64,000 nucleotides of DNA from Xenopus tropicalis (GCF_000004195.4 NC_030683.2:6603345-6667344), one strand, 5' to 3'. Numbered from the stretch's first letter, positions 22,301 through 34,201 are shown. Numbers and translations are program-made. Notes: a model not told the origin generated them from the sequence alone.

Positions 22301-22830
22301 AGACCGGGGTGAGTGAGTGTAGGACTGGCCAGACCGGGGGTGAGTGAGTGTAGGACTGGCCAGACCCGGGGTGAGTGAGTGTAGGACTGGCCAGACCGGG
22401 GGTGAGTGAGTGTAGGACTGGCCAGACCCGGGGTGAGTGAGTGTAGGACTGGCCAGACCGGGGGGTGAGTGGAGAGTAGGACTGGCCAGACCGGGGGTGA
22501 GTGAGAGTAGGACTGGCCCAGACCGGGGGTGAGTGAGAGTAGGACTGGCCAGACCAGGGGTTAGTGAGAGTAGGATTGGCCAGACCCGGGGTGAGTGTAG
22601 GACTGGCCAGACCCGGGGTGAGTGAGTGTAGGACTGGCCAGACCGTGGGTGAGTGAGAGTAGGACTGGCCAGACCGGGGGTGAGTGTAGGACTGGCCAGA
22701 CCGGGGGTGAGTGAGAGTAGGACAGGCCAGACTGGGGGTGAGTGAGTGAAGGACAGGCCAGACCGGGGGTGAGTGAGAGTAGGACAGGCCAGACCGGGGG
22801 TGAGTGAGTGTAGGACTGGCCAGACCGTGG
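22301..22830 (+). repeat. 31-bp satellite array, right block
   Basis: About 17 more units of the same 31-bp satellite, continuing beyond the LINE, with slightly more variants (for example GACCAGGGG, GATTGG). It passes directly into the 71-bp array at about 22831. Confidence 0.93.
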
Positions 22831-25000
22831 AACTCCTCAGGGGCTTATAATATCCCTATATGTTACAATAGGGGGCACTTTATTCACTATATATTATAAG
22901 GAACTCCTCTGTGGCTTATAATATCCCTATATGTTACAATAGGGGTCACTTTATTCACTATATATTATAAGAAACTCCTCGGGGGCTTATAATATCCCTA
23001 TATTTTACAAAAGGGGGTACTTTATTCACTATATATTATAGAAACTCCTCGGGGGCTTATAATATCCCTATATGTTACAAAAGGGGGTACTTTATTCACT
23101 ATATATTATAAGGAACCCCTCGGGGGCTTATAATATCCCTATATGTTACAATAGGGTCACTTTATTCACTATATATTATAAGGAACTCCTCTGTGGCTTA
23201 TAATATCCCTATATGTTACAATAGGGGGCACTTTATTCACTATATATTATAAGGAACTCCTCGGGGACTTATAATATCCCTATATGTTACAATAGGGGGT
23301 ACTTTATTCACTATATATTATCAGAAACTCTCGGGGGCTTATAATATCCTATATGTTACAAAAGGGGGTACTTTATTCACTATAATTATAAGGAACCCCT
23401 CGGGGGCTTATAATATCCCTATATGTTACAATAGGGGGCACTTTATTCACTATATACTTTATAAAGGACCTCCTGGGGACTTATAAATATCCCTTATATG
23501 CTTACCACTAGGGGTCGTTATTTGGGTAACTATACTTAAGGGATATTTATATTATTATTTATTTTGTTTATATTTACAAAGCCCGCTCACCGAATATAAT
23601 GTGATGGTAGGGATTGATATTAGTATTCCATGATAGAACATATTTAGTGACATACTCGAGAGTGACCGCGCGCCGCATATTTTAGATTTAATAATCACAT
23701 ATTACCTGATATGGTTACAGGATGATTTTAATAACAGAATAGGTCCGGGCTACTCGAGTTGATTTTCAGCTTAATAATGTTAATTTAGAGTGATCCTCCT
23801 TTTTAATCCTTCATAGGTAGGGTGGCGTGGCTTAGAAAATAATCTAAAGTGCCCGAAGGATAGTATTTGAATGTGTCGGCACACACTGTGCGTGATGATA
23901 TATGTTTACACATAGGATTGGGTAACAGTGATTAGGGGATGAGGGATTAACATGCCCTCCGAGGGGTTCCTTATATCTGTACAACTTATGGTATACGTTA
24001 TACGTATAGAGGGATGTGTAGATGCGCTATCGTCGTTCATTGAGTGTGAGCGATGGCGTGTATTCACATATTATAGTGTTATAAATTCACTATATATTAT
24101 AAGGCTGAATAAAGTACTCGCTCCTCTGCGGGGCTTCCCATATTATTTTTGGCCACACTAAAAATGTTACAATTAGGAGATAATATATAATAGGGGGGCG
24201 CACTTTAACTTCACTAATATAATTATAAGAGGCCGCACCTCCCGCGGGACTTATAATATTTCCCCTAAATGGTGTACAAGGAATAGGAGGGGCATCTTTA
24301 ATTTTATTTATAATTATAACATGACTTGAATAATGATACCCCCTATTATAAGGAGAATGCTGTAACATTACCTATGGCGAGTACGGTACTTATATAAATA
24401 ATCGCCTAAATGTTACAATAGGGGAGCACTTTTATTAGCACTCTCATATACCAGTTATCACCAGGAGGGAACTCTTCCTCCGTGTTAGAAGTAATAATAT
24501 TTATAAATATGCCCATTATGTTTACAAATAGGGCCTTTATTGAAATTATAATAGTGATTATAAGGAACCTCCTCGGCGATTATAATATCCTACCTAATAT
24601 GTTACAATTAGGGGGGCTAACTACATTTAATTACGGAGAACTATTATATTTATTTTAGTGCCGGAAACCAAGGGAGTTTCTCCTATCGGGGACATTTTAA
24701 TATTAGTCTGAATAAAGTTTGGACCCTACCTAAATGTTATAGTAACTAATTAGGGGGACTACTTTATTTCTACTCATACTATACTATTTATATTCAGAGA
24801 ACCTCGGAGGCTGTATGATATGACTCGTTTACCTAGATTATAGTTACACAAGTGAACTATGGTTAATGTGCTCACTTTACTTCATTATATTTATTTTGAT
24901 ATAGAGCACTTCCTTCCACGGGATCTTATAATAAATCCCTATTATGTTACACAATAGGGGGTCAACTTTATTCACATAGTATCCCCCTCTATGAGAGAGG
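22831..25000 (+). repeat. 71-bp AT-rich array, clean then noisy
   Basis: Clean units (GGCTTATAATATCCCTATAT, then TTATTCACTATATATTATAA) run to about 23450. From there to about 25000 fragments of the same unit remain recognisable (AACTCCTC, CTTATAATAT, ATGTTACAAT, TTATTCA) but with dense insertions, deletions and intervening unfamiliar sequence. The change is abrupt. It could be decay at an array edge or low-accuracy sequence next to the gap. Confidence 0.8.
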
Positions 25001-25609
25001 GAGATAGTTCCCAGCTCCTCCTGCTCCCTGCACCCATTGTTCCCCGCCCCCTGCTCCTCCATAGATCTCACTGATTGTTCCCAACTCCTTCTGCTCCCTC
25101 ACCAATAAGGCCTCCTGTCAAATCCTCACAGCAAAATCTTTTCTTTCACGATCCCTTCCGAGCCCCTCCTGCTCAATGCTGAATTTGAAAGGAGGTGCTG
25201 GGTAGGGACAGAGAGAAAAGATAGTGCTTTTATAACTTTGTGAGGTATTTGACAGGAGGCAAGATCAGCCCGATCAGTGACATTAAAGGAGACATTTCAT
25301 ATCACCTTCATATTCAGTTATATGATTCATCTTTCTTCAATCTATGTAATCTTGCAGAAAAAAAACGATTTAAATGCATTTTACCTGCTAAAATCGTTTT
25401 TATATCAGAGCTGCAGAGAGATCTTCACTCCTCTGAAGCTAAACTGAAATGGAGAGATGGGAGTGTCTATTCCATTCTCACCACAGGAAATGGTCACAGC
25501 TCTGACTGACAGGCTGAACTCTGCTGTAGCAGGGAAAACCCCTCCCACCCCCCTGCCTGTGTATCTGTTACCAGTCTGCACATAGCTGTCCTGTGCTGCT
25601 GCCTGATCT
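25001..25609. other. Intergenic segment with a short inverted repeat
   Basis: No gene is recognised. CCTCCTGTCAAATCCTCACA at about 25110 and its approximate complement at about 25241-25261 (TGTGAGGTATTTGACAGGAGG) delimit a possible 150-bp MITE. A second TTAA-type start (TTAAAGGAGACATTTCATAT) lies at about 25284. An 89-codon open frame at 25240-25509 has no recognisable domain. Confidence 0.4.
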
Positions 25610-27095
25610 TTACAAGTTGCAGGAGAAAATGCAAAAAAACCCAGTTAAGGTATCAAAGTACAAGTTGCAGGGAGTTGTTGCAGGAGAAAATAAAAAAAAC
25701 CCCCAGATTAAGTGTCAAAGTACAAGTTGCAGGGAGTTGTTGCAGGAGAAAATACCAAAAAAAAACCAGTTAAGGTGTCAAAGTACAAGTTGCAGGGAGT
25801 TTGTTGGCAGGAAGAAAAATACCAAAAAAAACCCAGATTTAGGTGTCAATAAGTACAGGTTGCGGGAAGTTGTTGGGCAGTGAGAAGAAATACCAAAAAA
25901 ACCCAGAATTAAGGTGTCAAGTACAAATTTGCAGGGAGTTTGTTGCAAGGAGAAAATACCAAAAAAAAACAGATTAGGTGTCAAAGTACAAAGTTGCAGG
26001 GAGTTGTTGCAGGAGAAAATAAACCAAAAAAAAACCGATTAAAGGTGTCAAAGTACACGTTGCAGGGAGTTGTTGCAGGAGAAAATACCAAAAAAAAAAA
26101 ACGATTAGGTGTCAAAGTACAAAGTTGCAGGGATTTGTTGCATGGAGAAAATACCAAAAAAAACCCAGTTAAGGTGGTCAAAAGTACAAGTTTGCAGGGA
26201 AAGTTGTTGCAGGAAGAAAATACAAAAAAAAAAAACGCGCAGAATTAGGTGGTCAAAGTACAAGTTGCAGGAGTTGTTGCGGAGAAAATACCAAAAAAAA
26301 CCCAGATTAGGTGTCAAAGTACAAGTTGCAGGGAGTTGTTTGCAGGAGAAAATACAAAAAAAAAAACAGATTAGGTGTCAAAGTACAAGTTGCAGGGAGT
26401 TTGTTGCAGGAGAAAATACCAAAAAAACCCAGTTAAGGTGTCAAAGTACAGTTGCAGGGAGTTTTGTTGCAGGAGAAAATACAAAAAAAAAACCCGAATT
26501 AAGGTTGTCAAAGTACAAGTTGCAGGGAGTTGTGCAGGAGAAATACCAAAAACCAGTTAAGGTTTCAAAGTACAAATTGCAGGGGAGTTGTTGCAGGAAG
26601 AAAATTACAAAAAAAAAAAAAACAGATTAGGTGTCAAATACAAGTTGCGGGAGTGTTGCAGGAAGAAAAAATACCAAAAAACCCCCAGTTAAAGGTGTCA
26701 AAGTACACAGTTGGCAGGGAGTTGTTGCCAGGAGAAAATACAAAAAAAAAACCCAGATTAGGTGTCAAAGTACAGTTTGCAGGGAGTTGTTGACAGGAGA
26801 AAATACCAAAAAAAACCCAGTTAAGGTTTCAAAGTACAAATTGCAGGGAGTTGTTGCAGGAGAAAATACCAAAAAAAAAAAACAGATTAGGTGTCAAAGT
26901 ACAGTTGCAGGGAGTTGTTGCAGGAGAAAATACCAAAAAAAACCCAGTTAAGGTATGGAAAGTAGCAAGTTGCAGGGAGTTGTTGCAGAGAAAATACCAA
27001 TAAAAACCAGTTAGGTGTCAAAGTACAAATTGCAGGGAGTTGGTTGCAGAGAAAATACAAAAAAAAAAACCCAGATTAGGTGTCAAAGTACAAGT
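25610..27095 (+). repeat. ~63-bp array with dense indels, running into the gap
   Basis: About 23 units of CAAGTTGCAGGGAGTTGTTG, then CAGGAGAAAATACC, a poly-A run, then CCAGTTAAGGTGTCAAAGTA. Almost every unit differs by single-base gains or losses, mostly in homopolymers, rather than by substitutions. That is the pattern of uncorrected long reads. The array is cut by the run of N. Confidence 0.9.
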
Positions 27096-28095
27096 NNNNN
27101 NNNNNNNNNNNNNNNNNNNNNNNNNNNNNNNNNNNNNNNNNNNNNNNNNNNNNNNNNNNNNNNNNNNNNNNNNNNNNNNNNNNNNNNNNNNNNNNNNNNN
27201 NNNNNNNNNNNNNNNNNNNNNNNNNNNNNNNNNNNNNNNNNNNNNNNNNNNNNNNNNNNNNNNNNNNNNNNNNNNNNNNNNNNNNNNNNNNNNNNNNNNN
27301 NNNNNNNNNNNNNNNNNNNNNNNNNNNNNNNNNNNNNNNNNNNNNNNNNNNNNNNNNNNNNNNNNNNNNNNNNNNNNNNNNNNNNNNNNNNNNNNNNNNN
27401 NNNNNNNNNNNNNNNNNNNNNNNNNNNNNNNNNNNNNNNNNNNNNNNNNNNNNNNNNNNNNNNNNNNNNNNNNNNNNNNNNNNNNNNNNNNNNNNNNNNN
27501 NNNNNNNNNNNNNNNNNNNNNNNNNNNNNNNNNNNNNNNNNNNNNNNNNNNNNNNNNNNNNNNNNNNNNNNNNNNNNNNNNNNNNNNNNNNNNNNNNNNN
27601 NNNNNNNNNNNNNNNNNNNNNNNNNNNNNNNNNNNNNNNNNNNNNNNNNNNNNNNNNNNNNNNNNNNNNNNNNNNNNNNNNNNNNNNNNNNNNNNNNNNN
27701 NNNNNNNNNNNNNNNNNNNNNNNNNNNNNNNNNNNNNNNNNNNNNNNNNNNNNNNNNNNNNNNNNNNNNNNNNNNNNNNNNNNNNNNNNNNNNNNNNNNN
27801 NNNNNNNNNNNNNNNNNNNNNNNNNNNNNNNNNNNNNNNNNNNNNNNNNNNNNNNNNNNNNNNNNNNNNNNNNNNNNNNNNNNNNNNNNNNNNNNNNNNN
27901 NNNNNNNNNNNNNNNNNNNNNNNNNNNNNNNNNNNNNNNNNNNNNNNNNNNNNNNNNNNNNNNNNNNNNNNNNNNNNNNNNNNNNNNNNNNNNNNNNNNN
28001 NNNNNNNNNNNNNNNNNNNNNNNNNNNNNNNNNNNNNNNNNNNNNNNNNNNNNNNNNNNNNNNNNNNNNNNNNNNNNNNNNNNNNNNNNNNNNNN
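27096..28095. other. Assembly gap, 1000 N
   Basis: Exactly 1000 unknown bases, so the size is probably nominal. It lies between the tail-to-tail lectin genes A and B. The missing last exon of lectin A could be in it. Open frames running through it are artefacts. Confidence 1.
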
Positions 28096-28282
28096 ACACC
28101 GAGAGGCTATTTATGTACATTGCATAAACACCACGTCATTTTTTGTTCTGTTAAGGAGACAATAGGAAAGACTGCTGCCAACAGCCAGGGAATGAGCATT
28201 TATACTCTATACTGTACACAATAAGGGAATGTCTCTCAGAGACAGTAAATATGTTATTTCTGCTTTGGGGTGCAATTGCCCT

Positions 28283-28732
28283 TTAAAAGGGGAGGACTCA
28301 TCCTTAATCTTTTAGTTTGTTTATAGAAGTGACCAGTTCTAAAGCAACTTTCCAATTGGTCTTCATTATTTCTTTGTTATAGTTTTTGAATTATTTGCCC
28401 TTCTTAAAGACTCCTTTCAATGGGGGTCCAATGACCCGCAGGCCTCCAGTGTTATTGGTTATTGTTACTTTTGATAATTTTTATTTTCTAATTCCTAGTC
28501 CCAATAATATCAAAAAAAGTCCTTTCTCAATTTCAAGCCCTCCCTGGTTTTTTTTAATAAGGGTCTAATTTGGACCTTAGAAACAGATAGCTGTTATAAA
28601 CACCACAACTGGAGAGCTGCTGAGACACTTATTGAAAAATACAATAATAAAAAACGAAGACCAACTGCAAATTCTCTCGTGATATTACCTCTACATCATA
28701 CTAAAGTGTTAACTCGTGAACAGCCCTTTTAA
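28283..28732. mobile_element. TTAA-type MITE, degraded
   Basis: Bounded by TTAAAAGGGGAGGACTCATC and GTGAACAGCCCTTTTAA, near-inverted ends with TTAA flanks. The interior has CCAATTGGTCTTCATTATTT and TCAATGGGGGTC, shared with 47180-47590 and, inverted, with 39715-40143. This looks like the abundant Xenopus Kolobok/T2-like MITE family; that name is from general knowledge, not a search. Confidence 0.6.
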
Positions 28733-29339
28733 AAGGGGATTACAAGCGAGAACATGCATTCTCCTGTCCTGAGGCCCAGCCGGCAAGTTTTTCCTTTCAA
28801 TACAAGATCCTTTTAGTTTATCTGCTTTCATTATTTTGGCCATGGGAATATTTCTGCAGTTTGGTTTGATAAATAAGGCCTCCTGTATCTGAGTGCAGCC
28901 AACTGTTTCCATGCAGCCAGCCAGTTTATTGGTTTTTATCGCTATGGTGTGTGGGTACTAGCAACTCCCGTTCATTTTTGTAAGGAGTTTTATTCTGTGG
29001 CCAAACTGCAGAAAAAGTCCTGTGACCGTGAAGGGAAAAGAAAACCACTGACTATATAATCTATATATATTCACTGTGAGTGAGGTAGGAACAGACAGTG
29101 CACATTGCACTGCAGCAGAGAAGGTTTGGTTCTGCTATCAGCATCTGGGGGTCACCGAGAAGACCACCCCGCGTGTACTTTAGCCAATGACACTGTGTTT
29201 TCGTCCGTGTTTTGGGACTCCATGCAGTGCAGCGCAGCCCAGAGGGGAATGGCAAAACCTCTCTGGCAAGTGGGCAGTGCGACACATGTGGGCAACATCT
29301 CATGTGTCTCCTAGTAAAATGTGTCATGTGACTGTTGGC
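28733..29339. other. Downstream region of lectin B
   Basis: Nothing recognised with confidence. It should hold the 3' UTR of lectin B on the minus strand. Small open frames around 29061-29375 show no domain. Confidence 0.3.
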
Positions 29340-29440
29340 GTCCATTTTGTTAGCAGATCACCTTCCTGTTCGTGACAAGCCGCGCTGCAACATGGCGTAT
29401 TAAGGTACACGCGCACGGGAGTCTCCTACTATATGGGAAC
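29340..29440 (-). pseudogene. Lectin B exon 5: end of CTLD, frameshifted
   Basis: After the acceptor CCCCACAG (29448-29441) the minus strand reads GTTCCCATATAGTAGGAGAC and onward, clearly the same exon as lectin C at 63904. It carries several single-base gains and losses (TTCCCATA for TTCCCTATA, AATACGCC for AATAACGGCC) that break the frame before the last Cys pair. The 3' limit is approximate. See the quality note: the indels may be sequencing errors. Confidence 0.75.
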
Positions 29441-29800
29441 CTGTGGGGAAGAACTAAACATGAGAGCGATACAGATGGCAAGGGAGGGGACACATGTCCT
29501 ACACAGAGCGGCTATGGGAAATAGAACCCCAGAGTGGCGCTGGTACCAACAGAACAGCATGGGGAGAGAATAAACACATGAGAGCGCATACAGACTGGCA
29601 GGGGGGGCTGACATGTCCTGCACAGAGCGGCTATGGAATAGAACCCCAGAGTGGCGCTAGGTACAGACAGAACAATGGGGAGAGAAATTAAACATGCCAG
29701 AGCGATACAGGATGGCAGGGAGGGGCACAATGTCCCTGCACATAGAGCGGCTATGGATAGACCAGCAGTCGGCGCTGGGTACACAGACGCATGGGGAAGA
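29441..29800 (-). repeat. ~105-bp partial tandem duplication in lectin B intron 4
   Basis: Three to four noisy copies of a segment containing ACATGAGAGCGATACAGATG and AGAGCGGCTATGG, just upstream of exon 5 in the gene direction. Lectin C has a single copy at about 63800-63900. Confidence 0.75.
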
Positions 29801-29989
29801 AGCAGCAGGGAATATAATACTTACCTAAGACCAAGCCCAACACCGTATTTGCTGCTGTACAGGCTCCATACAGGAACAATGGTGGTTCATTTGCTCAGCT
29901 ATATTAAATACTAAAGGGCAATTATACTTTTTTTTTTATTCCCCTTGGAATTATCTAATCACTTTGAATGTTGGCTTCAAGAAGATAAC

Positions 29990-30790
29990 TATAGCAAGGT
30001 AATTCCTGTTACTAAGCACAATTATCAGCAGAAACAGCCCTTAGTTTGCTCATATCCTGTTACAAGAGATACCATAAAACTATGGCACATAGGGATTCCC
30101 TGGTATAAGCACAATTCAAGCAGGAACACCTTAAGTTTGACTCATATCCTGGTACAGAGAGATACCATAAAACTATGGCACATAGGGATCCCCTGTATAA
30201 GCACAATTCAGCAGGAACAGCCCCCTAAGTTTGCTCATGACCTGTACAAGAGATACATCAAACTATGGCAGCATGGGGGATTCCCTGTATCTAAAGCACA
30301 AATTCAGACAGAACAGCCCCTAAGTTTGCTCATAGCTGTACAAGAGAGATACCATAAAACTATGGAGCATGGGGATTCCCTGTACTAAGCACAATTCAGC
30401 AGGAACAGACCCCTAAGTTTGCTCAGATAGCCTGTACAGAGAGAAATACCATAAACTATGGCAGAGGGATTCTCCCTGTACTAGCACAATTCAGCAGGAA
30501 CAGCCCCCTCAGATTGTCTATAGCTGTACAGAGAGATCACCATAAAACTATGGCACATAGGATTCCCAGTACTAAGCAAATTCAGCAGGAACAGCCGCCT
30601 AAGTTTGCTCAATAGCCTGTAAGAGAGATACCATAAAACTTATGGCACATTAGGGAATTCCCAAGTACTACGCACAATTTAGCAGGAACAGCACGCCACT
30701 AAGTTTTGCTCAGAGCTGTACAGAGAGTACATAAAACTATGGCAGATAGGGTATTCCTGTACTAAGCACAATTCAGCAGGAAACAGCTCT
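29990..30790 (-). repeat. 94-bp intronic array of lectin B, noisy
   Basis: About eight to nine reverse-complement units of the 94-bp repeat found clean in lectins A and C. Here nearly every unit has private single-base indels (for example GATACATCAAACT, CCTGTATCTAAAGC), in contrast with the clean arrays at 17619-18310 and 60930-62415. Confidence 0.9.
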
Positions 30791-30802
30791 CTGATACTTC
30801 TA

Positions 30803-30900
30803 TTTCTGAAAATGGATCCATTTGCCCAGACCAACCCGGTCATCAGTGTCTCTGTACAGCCCGATCCAGTGGTCATAGCAGCCTTATGTCTCCTAGAAAC
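30803..30900 (-). pseudogene. Lectin B exon 4: middle of CTLD, frameshifted
   Basis: The acceptor GTCATTGTAG is intact (30910-30901). The exon retains the ATGACCACTGGATCGGGCTG block coding for DHWIGL, but has lost bases at its start (GTTTCTAGGAG for GATTTCCTAAGGAG) and in GATGACCGGGTTGG. The donor AATACGTAAGT of lectins A and C is reduced to AATAGAAGTAT, removing the GT. As read, it cannot splice or translate normally. Confidence 0.8.
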
Positions 30901-30910
30901 CTACAATGAC

Positions 30911-31373
30911 AGAAATTGCTGTGAGAAACAGAATATCAAGCCATCACTTCTAAGCAAATAAAACAATCTAACACCCATAAGGATATGATCTGACACTCAT
31001 GCACAAGACTACAACTGCCCCGCCAGCAGAGGGCGCCTCTGGAGAGGAAAATGTATAGCCAGGGCTACTACGTCCAGCTTTTAGCCTGTGGTGCATGAAT
31101 ACTGAGAGCTTATTGTTGGATTATAGGGCATTAACCAATGCAGCAGGTTTACAGCTGTCCCACTTTCAATACCGCGCTACACTCATATATATCATTTTAT
31201 TGTGTAGCCATAAACGACCTTGTAGCAGGTGGAATACCATATACCAATGGGTGTACAGAGCACGGATACCTTTGGGCACATTGGCGACCCACAGACTTCA
31301 TGGAGATCCACATATCAAACATGGTGTAAGTTAAGCAGGCAGAACACTGAATAACATGTTTTGGCTAACTCAC
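30911..31373 (-). other. Lectin B intron 3, free of the insertions found in A
   Basis: Aligns by eye with lectin A intron 3 (for example CCAACAATAAGCTCT/AGAGCTTATTGTTGG blocks and CCAAAGGTATC) but lacks A's MITE at 8417-9068 and hAT remnant at 9320-9650. It is about 460 bp against about 1600 bp in A. Confidence 0.7.
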
Positions 31374-31543
31374 CAGTTCCTTGGGTATCGTATGAGAGAG
31401 AGGAGAATTGCCATTGTGGGAACACAGAAGCTCTGGTTGTTGTTTCCTCATCGTACGTCTCAGAGAAATAGTAATTTCCCGGTACCAGATCAGTCTCCTC
31501 AGGGGCAGAATAATGACATAACTGGGGAGGGTTGATGGTGAAT
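31374..31543 (-). pseudogene. Lectin B exon 3: stalk and first half of CTLD, frameshifted
   Basis: Bounded by acceptor CTTATCAG and donor GGAACTG|GTGAGT on the minus strand. Relative to lectin A it lacks the bases that encode the second CTLD Cys (GGGAAATTACTATTT for GGGGGAAATGTTACTATTT) and has further gains and losses (CAATGGCAATTCTCC, CATACGATACC). No single frame spans the domain. Confidence 0.8.
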
Positions 31544-31561
31544 CTGATAAGAAAGGTTTTG

Positions 31562-32580
31562 TTAAAGGGACACCATGCCAGTGATATTTTATGGGGCATT
31601 TTGATTTCTAAATTATACGGTTACACAGCAAAATAATTCCTCTGCATTTAAACCTTTATTCTTGTAACAATGTATTTGGTGCTGTATCGATTGGTGTGTA
31701 GGGCCATCTCAGTGTCGTTGTGCCTGAGTCTGAGCTTTCAGCCAGCGCTAACATTAAACTGCTTTCAGCTAACCTATTGTTTCTCCTACTCCCATGTAAC
31801 TGGAGGAGTCCCAAGCCGACTTGGATTTCTTACTAATTGAGTGCTATTCTGATACCTACTGGGAGCTGTATCTTGCTCCCTTCCATTGTTCTGCTGATCG
31901 CTGCTGGGGGTGAGGGGGGGGATATCACTCCAACTTGCAGCGCAGCGTAAACGTTGTGCTGAGTTCTGAGCTTTCACAGCAGCGCTACACATTAGAACTG
32001 CTTTCAGCTAACCTATTGTTTTCCTACTCCCATGTAACGGAGGAGTCCCAAGCCGGACTTGGATTCTTACTATTGAGTGCTATTCTGATACCTACTGGGA
32101 GCTGCTATCTTGCTCCCTCCATTGTTCTGCTGAATCGGCTGCTGGGTGAGGGGGGGGGGATTTCACTCCAACTTGCAGCGCAGCAGTAAAGTGTGCCTGA
32201 GTCTGAGCTTTCAGCCAGCCCTACACATTAGAACTGCTTTTCAGCTACCTATTGTTTTCCACTCCCATGTAACTGGAGGAGTCCAAGCGGACTTGGATTT
32301 CTTACTATTGAGTGCATTCTGATACCTACTGGGAGCTGCATCTTGCTCCCTTCCATTGTTCTGCTGATCGGCTGCTGGGGGTGAGGGGGCGGGGATATCA
32401 CTCCAACTTGCAGCACAGCAGTAAAGTGTGTACAGGAAGTTTATCAGGATCAGTCAATGTGTGGCACCCTGGAATGATAGAATATGGCTACCCCAATGGT
32501 AAGAAAACAGATTAATGCAGGGATTGCTGAGAAATCCCATGAGTTAATTCAGTTAATTCATTAAAAGGGGAAGTGATCGG
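31562..32580 (+). mobile_element. TTAA-type MITE in lectin B intron 2 with ~3x internal expansion
   Basis: Begins TTAAAGGGACACCATGCCAG. It contains about 2.9 copies of the ~240-bp segment (CTGAGCTTTCAGCCAGCGCT to TTGCAGCGCAGCAGTAAA) that occurs once at the orthologous place in lectin A. The insertion itself predates the A/B duplication. Small indels are frequent. Confidence 0.75.
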
Positions 32581-32787
32581 CCAATGACTTTACACTTATG
32601 GGAAACAGTTCTGCAGTTACAGCCCAGTAATAAATAGAGAAAATCATTCAGCATTCCGCATAAATTTGTTGTCACGAGTAGCAACGAGAATACAATATAA
32701 TAACGCCTAAACTAAGTGTGGGCTATTGGGTTTGTACATATCAATCAAGATTGTTGTGTTCCCCACTTAACTGGTGCCAAAACTCAC

Positions 32788-32892
32788 CTCTGAGACACGT
32801 AACAGCACAAAGCCAACCACAAGGACTAAAACTGCAAACGATACAGGATACTGGCACCAAGAACGGGAGGGAGCAGAGGGTGTTTTGTAAAA
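32788..32892 (-). pseudogene. Lectin B exon 2: transmembrane segment, damaged
   Basis: The minus strand reads TTTTACAAAACACCCTCTGC, then the same Leu/Val-rich helix region as lectin A. The acceptor AG is lost (TTTTGACG for TTTTGACAG), and single-base changes (GTATCGTTTGCAG, GTGGTTGGCTTTG) shift the frame. The donor GAG|GTGAGT is intact. Confidence 0.75.
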
Positions 32893-33510
32893 CGTCAAAA
32901 TAAAATATGTGAGAAATATAAAGCTTCAGCCGTATTCTGTCATGTCTGCACAATCGGACCTTCATTGGAGAGATGGAGAGATGTGCATTAACCCAGGACA
33001 TGTATACATATGGGTGCGTTAAACTACAACTCTCAGCAGCCCCAAGAGATCCCGAAAGTTATAGCTTAAGGAGCTACTGCAGAAAGTAAAAATGGCGAAG
33101 CCCTCCCACATCGCCAATTTAGAATAGTATATGACAATCTCATTCCTTAGAGCCGGGAGCAGGGGGTAGAGAGGACAGTTGAGCCTGATCAGAACAGAAA
33201 TGGAGCCTCTGTTATACTGTCATATTGCATGCGGGTATGTAGTTTTAAATTAATCCCTCACTGTAGGCTAAATTGGTTAGATACAACTACTTACCCCAGC
33301 ATGCAGTGGAGAGGCACATCAGTTACTATGGGAACAAACTTTGGCTAGTTTACAACTACAACCCGCAAAGGCTCCAAAAATAGCCCAGATGCTGTACCTT
33401 GGTGGGTTGTGTACTTGGAAAACCGCCCTGGGCTTTAAATTAAGTACCATTTTGGTGGGAAAATGCAGCCTGGCAACCCTGACCTTACCTGCCTTGCCTT
33501 CCAAATCAAC
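32893..33510 (-). other. Lectin B intron 1
   Basis: About twice the length of lectin A intron 1. The outer parts match A (AAGCTTTATATTTCTCACAT near the acceptor). The centre (about 33050-33480) holds sequence not in A, including TTGCCAGGCTGCATTTTCCC, probably a small insertion. No gene is seen in it. Confidence 0.45.
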
Positions 33511-33850
33511 CTGAAACGATCCCCCTGCTGCAGGCAGTTAACTACTCGCGATGAAGAGACGGGGGTCGGCCATCCCCTTTCTCCTGATCGGCGGAGTAAA
33601 TCCTGCAGGGTTAAACGTCGCCCCATGTCTGGTGTAGCAATCCACATATACAAGGTCTAGGGGTTCTAGCTTACCGCTTTCTCGATTTCGGCGGAGTTAA
33701 ATCCCAGGGTAACAGTCCGCACCCCATGTCTGTGTAGAACCACACCTATACCGGATAGGGGTTTATGCCCATCCGTTTCTCCTGATCCGGAGAGTAATCG
33801 GCGGGGATAACAGTCCGCACCCCATGTCTGTGTGCAATCACAACTAACAA
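33511..33850 (-). pseudogene. Lectin B exon 1: cytoplasmic tail, donor altered
   Basis: The minus strand matches lectin A exon 1 (CGCCGATCAGGAGAAAGGGG, CTCTTCATCGCGAGTAGTTA), ending TTTCAG|GTTGAT where A has TTCAG|GTGAGT. Repeat units containing GACATGGGGTGCGG lie upstream, so several ATG candidates exist. The frame is not continuous to the donor. The start is approximate. Confidence 0.6.
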
Positions 33851-34200
33851 GCCAGGGGTTCTGCCTCTTTGCTTTCTCTGATCCGGCGGAGTAATCGGGG
33901 GTGCAGTCCCGCACCCCAGTCTGTGTCGCACACACTATACAAGACTAGGGGTCTAGCCCTCCAGGGTTCTCTGATCCGCGGAGTAATCCGGGGTCAACAG
34001 TCCCGCACCCCCATGGTCTGTGTCGCACAGCTATAAAGCCTATGGGTTCTAGCCTCCGCTTTCTCTGTCCGCAGAGTAATCCTGGGGTGACAGGTCCCGC
34101 ACCAATGGTCTGATCGCAATCTGCGCTTACAAGCCTGGGGTTCTACCCCTCCGCTTTTTTCTGAATCGGTAGAGTAATCAGGGTGAAGTTGCACTATATA
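33655..34200 (-). repeat. 102-bp tandem repeat of lectin B exon 1 region, noisy
   Basis: Five or more reverse-complement copies of the unit at 6114-6625 (CCGCACCCCATGTCTGTG, TTCTCCTGATCCGG, GGGTTCTAGCC), with many small indels. Several units read GACATG rather than GACAAG in the gene direction. Confidence 0.85.
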
Positions 34201-34201
34201 A
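34194..34201 (-). promoter_or_regulatory. TATA-like box upstream of lectin B
   Basis: The minus strand reads CCTTATATAGTGC, preceded by CCACACAACTG, as in lectin A at 6070-6090. The promoter role is inferred from conservation between the paralogues. Confidence 0.35.

Noticed and set aside
18755..22830. CRISPR-like look of the 31-bp repeats
   Set aside because: Units are directly tandem without unique spacers, and the genome is vertebrate; it is a satellite.
27015..28224. Open frames of 345-394 codons on both strands
   Set aside because: They are almost entirely made of N from the assembly gap; no real sequence supports them.
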